The notes under the pieces were generated by a model. It was not told where the DNA came from. It made no database searches and worked only from the letters and a program-made list of their open reading frames with translations. The position numbers and the translations under genes were made by a program. Positions 46,034-53,787 of a stretch of 64,000 bases of DNA are shown piece after piece (the first letter of the stretch is position 1; each line of letters opens with the position of its first letter). The DNA is taken from positions 2,052,501-2,116,500 of the forward strand of contig NZ_CP034348.1 of assembly GCF_009762325.1 (NCBI RefSeq), given 5' to 3'. The DNA is from Roseovarius faecimaris. Its GTDB lineage: Bacteria > Pseudomonadota > Alphaproteobacteria > Rhodobacterales > Rhodobacteraceae.

Positions 46034-46944
46034 CCCCTGTCACGCACCTGAAATCCCTTCAGGCCCTCGAAATGGCGATCCGCGAAGGATCGCTCAAAGC
46101 TGCGGCCGAGGCATTGGGAATCACCTCCGCAGCGGTCGGACAGCGCATTCGCGCGCTGGAGGATTATCTTGGTACCGACCTGCTGCTCAGGGGGCGCTCC
46201 GGCCTCTCTCCGACGCCGGAACTTCTTGAGGCGCTGGCCGATCTGCGGGCCGGGTTCGCGGCACTCGAACGTGTGACCGAGGTGCTCGATTTTCAGCGCA
46301 TGTCCGAGATTCATGTGGTCGCCGATCCGGACTGGACCGAGCTGTGGCTGATGCCCCGCCTGACCGAATTCCGGCAGATGTATCCCAATGTCCTCTTTTG
46401 CATCAATGGCGCCGGAGACGTGCCGATACGGATCGGCACGCCCGATCTGCGCATCACCTATGCGAACGGACCGGGCGAGGTTTTGTTCAGGGATGTGCTG
46501 ATCCCGGTCACCGGCCCCGACAACCCGCGCCGCATCGCTGTGGGCGAGGCTTATCCGATGGAGGGCATGCCGCTCTTGCATCTGAAGGCACAGCTCGAAG
46601 ACCCGGCCCATCCCGGCTGGCCCCACTGGTTCGACCTGTTCGGCCAGCGCGAAACAGGCATCGACCGGGGTGTGCGCTATCCGCATGCGCGCCTCGCCCT
46701 CAAAGCGGTGCGCGAAAATGTCGGTTTTCTGGTCTGTGGCCTGTCGCTGATGACCCGCGACATCGCGGAGGGGCGCATCGTTACCCCCTTCCCGCTGTCG
46801 CAATCCATTCCCGCGCCGCTGCCCTACCAGCTGACGGTCCGGCACGATTCCGGGAAACGCCCCCAGATCCAGAAATTCGTCTCCTGGCTGCGGGACGCCG
46901 CCGCGCAGACCCAGGCCGAAATCGACCGGATGACCAGCGCCTGA
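46030..46944 (+). CDS. LysR-family regulator (GcvA-like)
   Basis: The 304-aa protein has a winged helix (LKSLQALEMAIREGSLKAAAEALGITSAAVGQRIRALEDYLG) and a LysR substrate domain (SEIHVVADPDWTELWLMPRLTEFRQMYP, then DLRITYANGPGEVLFRDVLIPVTG), closest in style to GcvA-type regulators. The ATG is at 46030, within the second AACCTTTATCA box. Its divergent partner DUF4242 is the likely target; the ligand is unknown. Confidence 0.88.
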   Translation: MTPVTHLKSLQALEMAIREGSLKAAAEALGITSAAVGQRIRALEDYLGTDLLLRGRSGLSPTPELLEALADLRAGFAALERVTEVLDFQRMSEIHVVADPDWTELWLMPRLTEFRQMYPNVLFCINGAGDVPIRIGTPDLRITYANGPGEVLFRDVLIPVTGPDNPRRIAVGEAYPMEGMPLLHLKAQLEDPAHPGWPHWFDLFGQRETGIDRGVRYPHARLALKAVRENVGFLVCGLSLMTRDIAEGRIVTPFPLSQSIPAPLPYQLTVRHDSGKRPQIQKFVSWLRDAAAQTQAEIDRMTSA

Positions 46945-47019
46945 GCAGGGCGATTGCCGCGCCGCACCGCAGTTGATAGGCTTTCATCAACCACCCGACC
47001 CCAACCGCAGGAGCGCCCC

Positions 47020-47799
47020 ATGTCAGACAAGAACCAGCATTACGACGACGCGTTTGCCGGGCTGCTCGAAGAGGTCTGGGGCGAGGGCTATCTTTCTCCT
47101 GGCGGCCCCGAGGAAGTGGCGCGCGTTCTGGAGGGGCTCGACCTCTCCGGCAAGACCGCCCTCGATATCGGCTGCGGCACCGGGGCGATCACCCTTTCAC
47201 TCGTGGCCGATCACGGCGCGGCGCGCGCGGTGGGCATCGATGTCGAAAACCACGTCTGCCAGGAGGCCCGTGCACGGGCCGAAAAGGCTGGGTATGGCGA
47301 CGCGGTCGAGATCGTCCATGTGGCACCCGGCCCCTTCCCTTTCGAGGATGGCACGTTCGATCTGGTCTTCTCCAAGGACTCGATCATTCACATCGCCGAC
47401 AAGGAGGCGCTCGCGCGTGACATCTTCCGCGTGCTGAAGCCCGGTGGCGTGTTCGCCGCATCCGATTGGCTGACCAATCAGGATGGCCCGATGTCCCCCG
47501 CGCTCCAGCGCTATGTCGATCTCGAAGGTCTCGGCTTCGCCATGGCGTCGCCCTCCCGCTATGCCAAGGCGCTGAGTGACGCGGGCTTCACCGGCGTCGA
47601 GACCCGTGACCGCAACCCATGGTATCTGGGCCTTGCCGGGGACGAACGCGCGTTTCTCGCCGGGCCCGAACGTGCCCGTCTCGAAGTGGCCTATGGCGCC
47701 GGCCTGGTGGCGGAAAATATCGAGATCTGGGACGCGATGATCGCGGTGCTAGAAACCGGCGAGCTCTGCCCGCATCACCTGCGCGGACACAAACCTTAA
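47020..47799 (+). CDS. class I methyltransferase, phosphoethanolamine/sarcosine methyltransferase-like
   Basis: The 259-aa protein has EEVWGEGYLSPGGPEEVARVLEGL before the SAM loop ALDIGCGTGAITLSLV (residues about 46-61), then PFEDGTFDLVFSKDSIIHIADKEAL and FRVLKPGGVFAASDW. The GEGYLSPGG motif and the order of motifs resemble phosphoethanolamine N-methyltransferases, so a choline/betaine or phospholipid head-group role is possible but unproven. ATG 47020 follows GGAG. It lies just before the palindromes and the AT-rich cassette. Confidence 0.8.
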   Translation: MSDKNQHYDDAFAGLLEEVWGEGYLSPGGPEEVARVLEGLDLSGKTALDIGCGTGAITLSLVADHGAARAVGIDVENHVCQEARARAEKAGYGDAVEIVHVAPGPFPFEDGTFDLVFSKDSIIHIADKEALARDIFRVLKPGGVFAASDWLTNQDGPMSPALQRYVDLEGLGFAMASPSRYAKALSDAGFTGVETRDRNPWYLGLAGDERAFLAGPERARLEVAYGAGLVAENIEIWDAMIAVLETGELCPHHLRGHKP

Positions 47800-47820
47800 G
47801 ATTTGGTTGCGCGCGGTCCG

Positions 47821-47853
47821 ATTGTACAATTCAGGGGGTGATTTTGTACAAAA
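47821..47853. promoter_or_regulatory. paired TTGTACAA palindromes
   Basis: ATTGTACAAT (47821-47830) and TTTTGTACAAAA (47842-47853) are perfect palindromes with centres 22 bp apart, and a further half site GTACAAAA follows. They directly precede the displaced copy of the HNH gene end and could be operators or recombinase-binding sites. Confidence 0.45.
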
Positions 47854-47864
47854 CGTACAAAACT

Positions 47865-47919
47865 ACGCCTCCAGCTCGGCATCCCAATAGAGAAAGTCCA
47901 TCCGGCTTTCATGCAGGTG
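47865..47919 (-). repeat. 55-bp direct repeat, displaced copy of the HNH gene 3' end
   Basis: Matches 48707-48761 with one mismatch. Read on the minus strand it still encodes HLHESRMDFLYWDAELEA followed by TAG; the intact gene has W where this copy has R. It marks one end of the AT-rich cassette. Confidence 0.9.
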
Positions 47920-48067
47920 TTTGGGGTTTTTAAAAGTTTGCCGAGTTACGGATAAGTACAAACAAAGCGGGAATGGACAGTTTGCGAAAACTGAAAAAAC
48001 CCTAAGTTTTCCGATAACAGGGCTAAGGCTTCTGTATTTATATCTGCGTCAAAAGCAGCCTTAGCCT

Positions 48068-48385
48068 CTACGCTTTTCCATTCTCTGCGATCAAGGCTTT
48101 CAACAATGCCTTCAACCAAGCCCGAGCAGGTTTTCCGTTCCATGCCATAAAGCTCTGATCTGAATAAGCAACATGAGCAAATGCACCAGGTTTCTCATCT
48201 TTGGAGTTAATGCTAATTTCCCAAGCCCACTCGGGAAGAAAAGCTTCATGAAGAGTTTCTGCCGCGTTCAAATCACCGGTTGAAGCCTGATTGAGAACGC
48301 TAACCCATTTTTCTTCTGGCTGCGCCAAGTATGCCGGTAACATCAACGGTACTTCACCTGTGCTACCATTTTCTAAATCATTCAA
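48068..48385 (-). CDS. hypothetical protein in the AT-rich cassette
   Basis: The frame starts at TTG 48385 (105 aa) or ATG 48343 (91 aa, MLPAYLAQPEEKW). An in-frame stop lies just before the TTG. The centre reads LHEAFLPEWAWEI and later FMAWNGKPARAWLKALLKALIAE. This spacing of EW-x-W and PA-x-x-L-x-x-L-L-x-A-L resembles small phage/prophage proteins of unknown function that I recall from other alphaproteobacteria. Codon use is markedly more AT-rich than in neighbouring genes, consistent with recent transfer. A second overlapping frame (47946-48143) is not called. Confidence 0.5.
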   Translation of the reverse strand: MNDLENGSTGEVPLMLPAYLAQPEEKWVSVLNQASTGDLNAAETLHEAFLPEWAWEISINSKDEKPGAFAHVAYSDQSFMAWNGKPARAWLKALLKALIAENGKA

Positions 48386-48704
48386 TAACTATTTGAACTC
48401 AAACAAATTATCCTTCATTTTCCCCCGCTCCCCAAAGCAATCTTGTACTTCTTAAAGGTGTTTCTTTACTCAGCCAACCCCTTTATAAGGTAGCTGAGAT
48501 TAGCACTTTATAGATTGACTTAGATCATTCACTTCCTAAAAATGACGCGTTTTCGTTACATATTGTGTAAATAAAACCACGCATTGTGTAAATAAAACCA
48601 AGCAATGATACTCTGAAAGCTGTGAGTTCGATTTTGGCTAGCGACCGAGTGGGATTTGAAAGTTCACCTATTTGGAAACAATTTTTCCTGTAAAAAAGTT
48701 CCGA
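48386..48704. other. AT-rich non-coding part of the cassette
   Basis: No convincing gene was found here on either strand. Long stretches of A/T and the 21-bp tandem repeat at 48562-48603 are the only structure seen. The part nearest 48400 would hold the promoter of the minus-strand cassette gene. Confidence 0.5.
48562..48603 (+). repeat. 21-bp tandem repeat, two units
   Basis: ATTGTGTAAATAAAACCACG(C) is followed immediately by the same unit with one change (AAGC for ACGC at the end). A spacing of two helical turns suggests a doubled protein-binding site (iteron-like) or a slipped duplication. Confidence 0.75.
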
Positions 48705-49289
48705 TCACGCCTCCAGCTCGGCATCCCAATAGAGAAAGTCCATCCAGCTTTCATGCAGGTGGTTCGGCGGGAATTTACGCCCCATATTGCGCAGCTGCTC
48801 CGCCCCCGGCGCGCGGGGCGGTTTGCGCAGGGACATGCCCGTGCGATGCAGGCTTTTCGCGCCTTTCCTGAGATTGCAGGGCGAACAGGCGGCAACAACG
48901 TTTTCCCAGCTCGTGATCCCGCCCTTGGCGCGCGGCACCACATGGTCAAAGGTCAACTCCCCCTTGGCCCCGCAATACTGGCAGCGAAACTCGTCCCTCA
49001 GAAATAAATTAAAGCGCGTGAAGGCCACGCGCTTTTGAGGTTTTACGTAATCTTTCAAGACGATAACCGACGGTATCCTGATCTCTATACTCGGGGAATG
49101 CACCATCGCGTCATATTCCGCCACGATATCCACCCGGTCGAGATAGGCCGCCTTCACCGCCTCCTGCCAGGTCCATAAGGACAAAGGATAGTAGGATAAG
49201 GGCCGGTAATCCGCGTTGAGCACCAGTGCCGGATGCTGCTTCAGCGCTGCGGGGTCCCTGACAAACTCGGTCCTGAAATCACCTTGCAT
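48705..49289 (-). CDS. HNH endonuclease
   Basis: The 194-aa protein has a zinc-stabilised HNH core: C103-x2-C106 (CQYCGAKGELTFDH), the DH at 115-116, VPRAKGGITSWENVVAAC, and C135-x2-C138 (CSPCNLRKGAK). This single-domain form is widespread and near-universal in Rhodobacteraceae; its biological role is not settled (DNA repair or nicking). The C-terminal HLHESWMDFLYWDAELEA is encoded by the 48707-48761 repeat. The gene itself is intact despite the insertion behind it. Confidence 0.9.
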   Translation of the reverse strand: MQGDFRTEFVRDPAALKQHPALVLNADYRPLSYYPLSLWTWQEAVKAAYLDRVDIVAEYDAMVHSPSIEIRIPSVIVLKDYVKPQKRVAFTRFNLFLRDEFRCQYCGAKGELTFDHVVPRAKGGITSWENVVAACSPCNLRKGAKSLHRTGMSLRKPPRAPGAEQLRNMGRKFPPNHLHESWMDFLYWDAELEA

Positions 49290-49450
49290 GGTCTGCTCTC
49301 ACCTTGTCGTCTTGAGGCCCACTATATCTCGTGTTTGGAACCTGACAAGCCCTACATGTTGCGGCAATTTGCGCACAGTTTGGCAACAGCAGAATGACAC
49401 CCGAAACCGCATCGGGCCAGGGAAAGCGCAGTGGCTGAAAAAACCGGTGG

Positions 49451-50116
49451 TCAGAACCCCAGCTTGTCGCGCATGAAGGCCAGCGCCACCTGCAACCCGT
49501 CCGGCGCGATGCCATGCGCTGTGCCCTTCATCACATGGGCATAGACCTCGTCCCAGCCCGCGCCCTGCAACGCCTCCGCCGCCTGCGGCAGGGATTGCGG
49601 CGGAACGACATCATCCATATCCCCATGCACCAGCAGGACGGGCGGGCGTACCTTCACCTCGTCCTTCAACAGATCGGGCGACAAGAGCCGCCCCGAGAAG
49701 GCCACGATCCCCGCCACCGCATCTTCCCGGCGCGGGGCGACATGCAACGCCATCATCGTGCCTTGGGAAAACCCAAACAAAACAACCTGTTCCGGCAGGA
49801 CATCCTCATCCACCATCAGCGCGTCGAGATAGGCGTCAAGGTCTTCCGCCGCCGCCATCAGGCCGCGCTCGGCCTCTTCCTCGGACGACCCGTCGATCCA
49901 GGGGATCGGAAACCACTGATAGCCGCCGAACATCCCCGGGATCGTTTCCGGCGCATCGGGCGCCACGAAAAGCGTGTCGGGCAAATGCTCGCCCAGAACA
50001 TCCGCCAGCCCCAGCAAATCGGCCCCGTTGGCGCCATAGCCATGCAGGAACACCACGACCGATCGGGTCGTGCCCGACTGCGGCTCTTTCCGGCCGGATT
50101 GCAAAACGCGCGTCAT
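49451..50116 (-). CDS. phospholipase/carboxylesterase family serine hydrolase
   Basis: The 221-aa alpha/beta hydrolase has VVFLHGYGANGADLLGLADVL near the start, the nucleophile Ser in LFGFSQGTMMAL, Asp in LVHGDMDDVVPP, and His in GTAHGIAPDG. This is the short carboxylesterase/lysophospholipase-like family (PF02230-like). The natural ester is unknown. ATG 50116 overlaps the alkA stop by four bases; an in-frame start 69 bases upstream would lie inside alkA and is rejected. Confidence 0.9.
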   Translation of the reverse strand: MTRVLQSGRKEPQSGTTRSVVVFLHGYGANGADLLGLADVLGEHLPDTLFVAPDAPETIPGMFGGYQWFPIPWIDGSSEEEAERGLMAAAEDLDAYLDALMVDEDVLPEQVVLFGFSQGTMMALHVAPRREDAVAGIVAFSGRLLSPDLLKDEVKVRPPVLLVHGDMDDVVPPQSLPQAAEALQGAGWDEVYAHVMKGTAHGIAPDGLQVALAFMRDKLGF

Positions 50117-50736
50117 CTGATCCCTTCCCTGTCTTTCGCAACACGGTAGTAGGCCCAAAGAATGCGCGCCGCAACCGATCTCCACGGCGCCCAGGCCTCG
50201 GCCATCTGGCGCAGGGCGCGGTCCTTGGGCCGCTCCGGCAGGTCATAAAGCAGCCGCGCGGCCTCTTGCAGGGCCAAATCCCCCGGCGCGAAGACATCCG
50301 CATGACCCAATGAAAACATGGCATAAATCTCGGCCGTCCACACGCCGATACCGGGCACCTGCGTGAGCGTGGCCACCACCTCTTGGGTCGGCGCGTCGCG
50401 CAGCGCGGCATAATCCAGACGCGCCTCGGCCAGCGCCCTGGCATAGCGGATCTTCTGGCGGCTCAGCCCGGCCTCGCGCAGCGCCTCCTCGCTGGCGTTT
50501 GCGACCGCCTCAGGCCCGGTCAGCCCGGCCGCCTGCATCCGCTGCCAGATCGCCGCAGCCGAGGCGACGCTGACCTGCTGGCTGATGATGGCGCTCAGAA
50601 GCTCGGCGAAACCGTCGGGTTTGCGCCGTAGGGGCAGCGGCCCGGTCAGGCTCTGGGCATACGCCATGCGCGGGCAGATTTCTGCAAGATAATCAGCACC
50701 TTCCTCGACATCCTTCATGTCATGAATGAGTCGCAT
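50113..50736 (-). CDS. alkA: DNA-3-methyladenine glycosylase II
   Basis: The 207-aa HhH-GPD glycosylase removes alkylated purines. It has FAELLSAIISQQVSVASAAAIWQRM (DNA-contact helix), the hairpin LTQVPGIGVWTAEIYAMFSLG, and the catalytic Asp in VFAPGDLALQEAARLLY. It is the short form without the N-terminal domain of E. coli AlkA. It lies between cobK (2 nt away) and the esterase gene (4-bp overlap) in one operon. Confidence 0.92.
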   Translation of the reverse strand: MRLIHDMKDVEEGADYLAEICPRMAYAQSLTGPLPLRRKPDGFAELLSAIISQQVSVASAAAIWQRMQAAGLTGPEAVANASEEALREAGLSRQKIRYARALAEARLDYAALRDAPTQEVVATLTQVPGIGVWTAEIYAMFSLGHADVFAPGDLALQEAARLLYDLPERPKDRALRQMAEAWAPWRSVAARILWAYYRVAKDREGIR

Positions 50737-50738
50737 CC

Positions 50739-51467
50739 TTACAGCTCATCCACCCAGGCAAGCGCGGCGTCGACCGTGTCGAAGCACGGCCCTTCGGGCG
50801 CGACGGGCCGCGTGATCATCGCCACCGGCAGCCCCAGATTGCGCGCCGCGACAAGCTTGCTGCGCGGGGCCTCGCCGCCCGCATTCTTCACCACCAGCCA
50901 GTCAACCCCCAGCTCATGAAAGAGCGCCTCCTCCTCTGCCACCGAAAAGGGCGGCGTGCCGACAAGATATTCCCCATCGGGCAGAGGAAACGGCGCATCC
51001 GGCGGATCTATCTGACGGCAGATAAGCCGCCGCCCCTCAAGATTGGCAAATCTTTCAAGGGTTTGTCGGCCCGTCGCCAGAAAGACGACAGAGCCCGGCG
51101 CGATATGATCCGCCGCCTCTTCCTCGCGCGCCAGCATGGTCCAGCGGTCGCCCTCCTCGGGCACCCATTCCGGGCGGATCACCTGCGCATAAGGCAACCC
51201 GCGCGCCGCACAGATCCGTGCCGTCCGGTGCGAGATCCGATGCGCGAAAGGATGCGTCGCATCAAGCACCGCCGAGATGTCTTCGGCATCGAGAAAGTCC
51301 TGAAACCCCGCCTCGCCGCCAAACCCGCCGACGCGCAGAGGCAGCGGTGCGCTCTGCCCCCCGCGCGGGTGGTGCGCGATGGACAGAATGGCCGGATGCC
51401 CGCGCTCGCTCAGCGCCTCGGCAATCCGATCGGCCAGCCCGGTCCCCCCCAGCAAAAGTAGGGTCAT
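50739..51467 (-). CDS. cobK: precorrin-6A reductase
   Basis: The 242-aa NADPH-dependent enzyme reduces the corrin ring in cobalamin synthesis. It has an N-terminal TLLLLGGTGLADRIAEAL, a central AVLDATHPFAHRISHRTARICAARGLPYAQVIRPEW and a terminal WLVVKNAGGEAPRSKLVAARNLGLPVAMITRP, all typical of CobK/CbiJ. ATG 51467 follows GGGGAGAG. No other cobalamin gene or B12 riboswitch was seen in the window. Confidence 0.93.
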   Translation of the reverse strand: MTLLLLGGTGLADRIAEALSERGHPAILSIAHHPRGGQSAPLPLRVGGFGGEAGFQDFLDAEDISAVLDATHPFAHRISHRTARICAARGLPYAQVIRPEWVPEEGDRWTMLAREEEAADHIAPGSVVFLATGRQTLERFANLEGRRLICRQIDPPDAPFPLPDGEYLVGTPPFSVAEEEALFHELGVDWLVVKNAGGEAPRSKLVAARNLGLPVAMITRPVAPEGPCFDTVDAALAWVDEL

Positions 51468-51628
51468 GCGCAACTCTCCCCAAGGCATGCAGCAACGCAC
51501 ATCGCCCCGCTGCGGTCCGCGTGACTATACGGCTCCGGCCTGGCTGCGCAAATCGACAATCCCCCCTGCGACACCACAGCGCGCAATCGCGCTTGCGGGG
51601 GCGCGGCTTCGCCGCTAGCACGGACCCC

Positions 51629-52846
51629 ATGACTGACGCCACGCTTCATATCGACGACGCCCGCGCCCGCCGCAATGTGTGGGTTCTGGTGCTGGCCCAG
51701 GCCTTCCTTGGCAGCCAGATGGCGATGATGTTCGTGGTCGGCGGCTGGGCCGGGCAATCTCTGGCCTCCAACCCCTGCTTTGCCACCTTGCCGATCTCGC
51801 TCATCGTGGTCGGGTCCATGCTGGCCGCCAGCCCGCTGTCCATGGCCATGCAGCGCTGGGGCCGCCGTGTGGGGTTCTTCATCGGGACGGGGGCCGGAGC
51901 CATCGGCGCAACGGTAGGCGCCTATGGGCTCTACCTCAATTCCTTCGCTCTTTTCCTGCTGGGCAGCCTGATTTCGGGCGTTTACATGTCGGCACAGGGG
52001 TTTTACCGCTTCGCCGCCGCCGACACGGCCAGCGATGCGTTCCGGCCCAAGGCGATCTCCTACGTGCTGGCCGGCGGGCTGGCCAGCGCCATCATCGGCC
52101 CGCAGCTGGTGAAGGTGACGACCCAGGCCATGGTCGTGCCCTTCCTCGGCACCTACGTGGCGATCATCCTGCTCAACCTGATCGGCGCGCTGCTGTTCTT
52201 GTTCCTCGACATTCCCAAGCCCATACCCCCCAGCGCCGACAGCCCCCGTGGCCGCACCCGGTGGGAGCTGATCACCACCCCGCGCATCACCGTCGCCGTG
52301 ATCTGCGCCACGGTGTCCTATGCCCTGATGAACCTGGTGATGACGTCCACGCCTCTCGCTGTGGTCGGCTGTGGGTTCAGCGAAGGCAACGCCGCCGATA
52401 TCGTCACCGGGCACGTGCTGGCGATGTTCGCGCCCTCCTTCTTCACCGGCCACCTGATCGCGCGCTTCGGGGTCGAGCGGATCATGGGCCTCGGCCTTCT
52501 GATCCTCGCCTGCGCCGGAGCGGTGGCCCTTCAGGGCATCGCGCTGGAAAACTTCTTCATCGCGCTCATCCTGCTGGGCCTGGGCTGGAACTTCGGCTTC
52601 ATCGGCGCCACCACCATGCTCGCCGGTGCGCATGAGCCGCATGAGCGCGGCCGGATGCAGGGGCTCAACGACCTCATCGTTTTTGGTGGTGTCACCATGG
52701 CCTCGCTGGCCTCAGGCGGGCTGATGAACTGCGCGGGCGGCACGCCCGAGGCAGGCTGGATGTCGGTCAACCTCGCCATGACACCTTTCCTGGCGCTGGC
52801 AGGCGGCGCTCTTATCTGGCTGCTTCTGCGCCCGAAAGAAGCGTGA
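51629..52846 (+). CDS. MFS transporter
   Basis: The 405-aa protein has about twelve hydrophobic segments, LVLAQAFLGSQMAMMFVVGGWAGQSL as TM1, and an MFS-type loop with QRWGRRVGFFIG after TM2. It also has ARFGVERIMGLGL between later segments and a cytoplasmic Pro-rich middle loop (IPKPIPPSADSPRGRTRWEL). No substrate can be named. ATG 51629 is chosen over much longer upstream frames that run through cobK's opposite strand. It diverges from cobK. Confidence 0.85.
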   Translation: MTDATLHIDDARARRNVWVLVLAQAFLGSQMAMMFVVGGWAGQSLASNPCFATLPISLIVVGSMLAASPLSMAMQRWGRRVGFFIGTGAGAIGATVGAYGLYLNSFALFLLGSLISGVYMSAQGFYRFAAADTASDAFRPKAISYVLAGGLASAIIGPQLVKVTTQAMVVPFLGTYVAIILLNLIGALLFLFLDIPKPIPPSADSPRGRTRWELITTPRITVAVICATVSYALMNLVMTSTPLAVVGCGFSEGNAADIVTGHVLAMFAPSFFTGHLIARFGVERIMGLGLLILACAGAVALQGIALENFFIALILLGLGWNFGFIGATTMLAGAHEPHERGRMQGLNDLIVFGGVTMASLASGGLMNCAGGTPEAGWMSVNLAMTPFLALAGGALIWLLLRPKEA

Positions 52847-52864
52847 CCGCGCGCCTCTTCTGCT

Positions 52865-52891
52865 TGGTCGAAATACTCCCCCCGCAGGTAT
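52865..52891 (-). repeat. dispersed 3'-end element, copy D
   Basis: Read on the minus strand it is CCTGCGGGGGGAGTATTTCG, close to copies A and C. It lies about 130 nt behind the phytoene-synthase-like gene, which is on the same strand. Confidence 0.4.
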
Positions 52892-53016
52892 CCACCGCCA
52901 CCACAGGAACCACCACCCGGATCAGAGGCCAGAAGGCGGCCACCCGCGCCCGCCGCGCGCCCCATCAGGGGGCGTGCAAAACCGGTGAGGCCGCAGGCCT
53001 CTCAATCTGACAAGAG

Positions 53017-53787
53017 CTACCAGCGGCCCCGCGAGGCGCGCCACATCAAGGCAAGGCGGCTGTGCAAGGGCGAGATGTCAAGCGCGCCGGCCCCCACCCG
53101 TTGCGGATCCGCCGCTGCCCGTTTCAAGACCGCCGCGGTTTTCCACGCGGGCAACAGCGCGGGAAATATGGCTTTCGGCAGCCTGCCCCGTGTCTCGCCG
53201 AGCCGCGTCAGCCCCGTCCGCGCCAGCGCCTGCACCGCCTCGGCGCGACCATCCACCAACGGCACCCGGCCCGCAGCCTCAAGCGCCGGGATCGCGCGCA
53301 GGTAATTGGCCAGCCCCTGCGCATAACCCGCCTCCAGCACAAGCGGCCGCAGCTCGTCGCCTGCTCCCAGAGCCCGTGCCGCCGCCCACATCAGATGGCC
53401 CGAGGTCTTGCGCAGATAGTCGTCAAACGCCGCCGCATCCTCGAACGGGTCGCGGTAGATATCCCAGCGCCGCGCCAGGATCAGATCATCCAGAACCGCC
53501 GCGCCTTCGGCATCAAGCACCCCGGCCAGAGGCGTTGTCACCTCATGCCGCCGCACGCGCCCGCCGCCGCCGATTTCCTCCAGCGCATCGCGCCACCATT
53601 GCAGGCGCATCTCGGCGATCATCGCCTCTTCGGTGACCCAGGGCGCGCGCGCCACCTCGGCATTGAACGCATAGAGCGGAAACAGCACCTTGCGCGCCGC
53701 CACGGGCGCGGCCATGGCCGCCAGAAACCGCTCCGGATCGGCGCGGCGCACCAGATCGGCGCAGGCGGTCAGGTCATCGCTGAGCAC
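53017..53787 (-). CDS. squalene/phytoene synthase family protein
   Basis: The 256-aa protein is a short member of the trans-isoprenyl head-to-head synthase family: AARKVLFPLYAFNAEVARAPW, the stretch EMRLQWWRDALEEI and the later YAQGLANYLRAIPALEAAG. The aspartate-rich motifs of true phytoene synthases (DxxxD) are only partly present. Related proteins include NDUFAF6-type assembly factors, so the catalytic role is uncertain. GTG 53787 has GGAAG 8 nt upstream and overlaps the cimA stop. Confidence 0.78.
   Translation of the reverse strand: MLSDDLTACADLVRRADPERFLAAMAAPVAARKVLFPLYAFNAEVARAPWVTEEAMIAEMRLQWWRDALEEIGGGGRVRRHEVTTPLAGVLDAEGAAVLDDLILARRWDIYRDPFEDAAAFDDYLRKTSGHLMWAAARALGAGDELRPLVLEAGYAQGLANYLRAIPALEAAGRVPLVDGRAEAVQALARTGLTRLGETRGRLPKAIFPALLPAWKTAAVLKRAAADPQRVGAGALDISPLHSRLALMWRASRGRW

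Larger units (their letters stand above)
47920..48706. mobile_element. AT-rich cassette inserted at the 3' end of the HNH gene
   Basis: About 0.79 kb of clearly AT-rich DNA lies between the two 55-bp direct repeats (unit length 842 bp with one repeat). It carries a minus-strand gene of about 105 codons and a 21-bp tandem repeat, but no integrase. The layout is that of an element that entered at the 3' end of a gene and rebuilt that end, leaving attL/attR-like copies. A deletion remnant of a larger island, or a small non-autonomous element, are both possible. Confidence 0.55.

Noticed and set aside
47946-48143. 65-codon minus-strand frame overlapping the cassette gene
   Set aside because: It overlaps the better-supported 105-codon frame in another phase and has no ribosome site that I can see.
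48611-48660. tRNA T-arm-like GAGTTCGATTTTG
   Set aside because: No acceptor, D or anticodon stems can be paired around it.
50739-51467. Cobalamin riboswitch upstream of cobK
   Set aside because: The region before cobK shows no B12-box or matching structure; it lies directly next to the divergent MFS gene.
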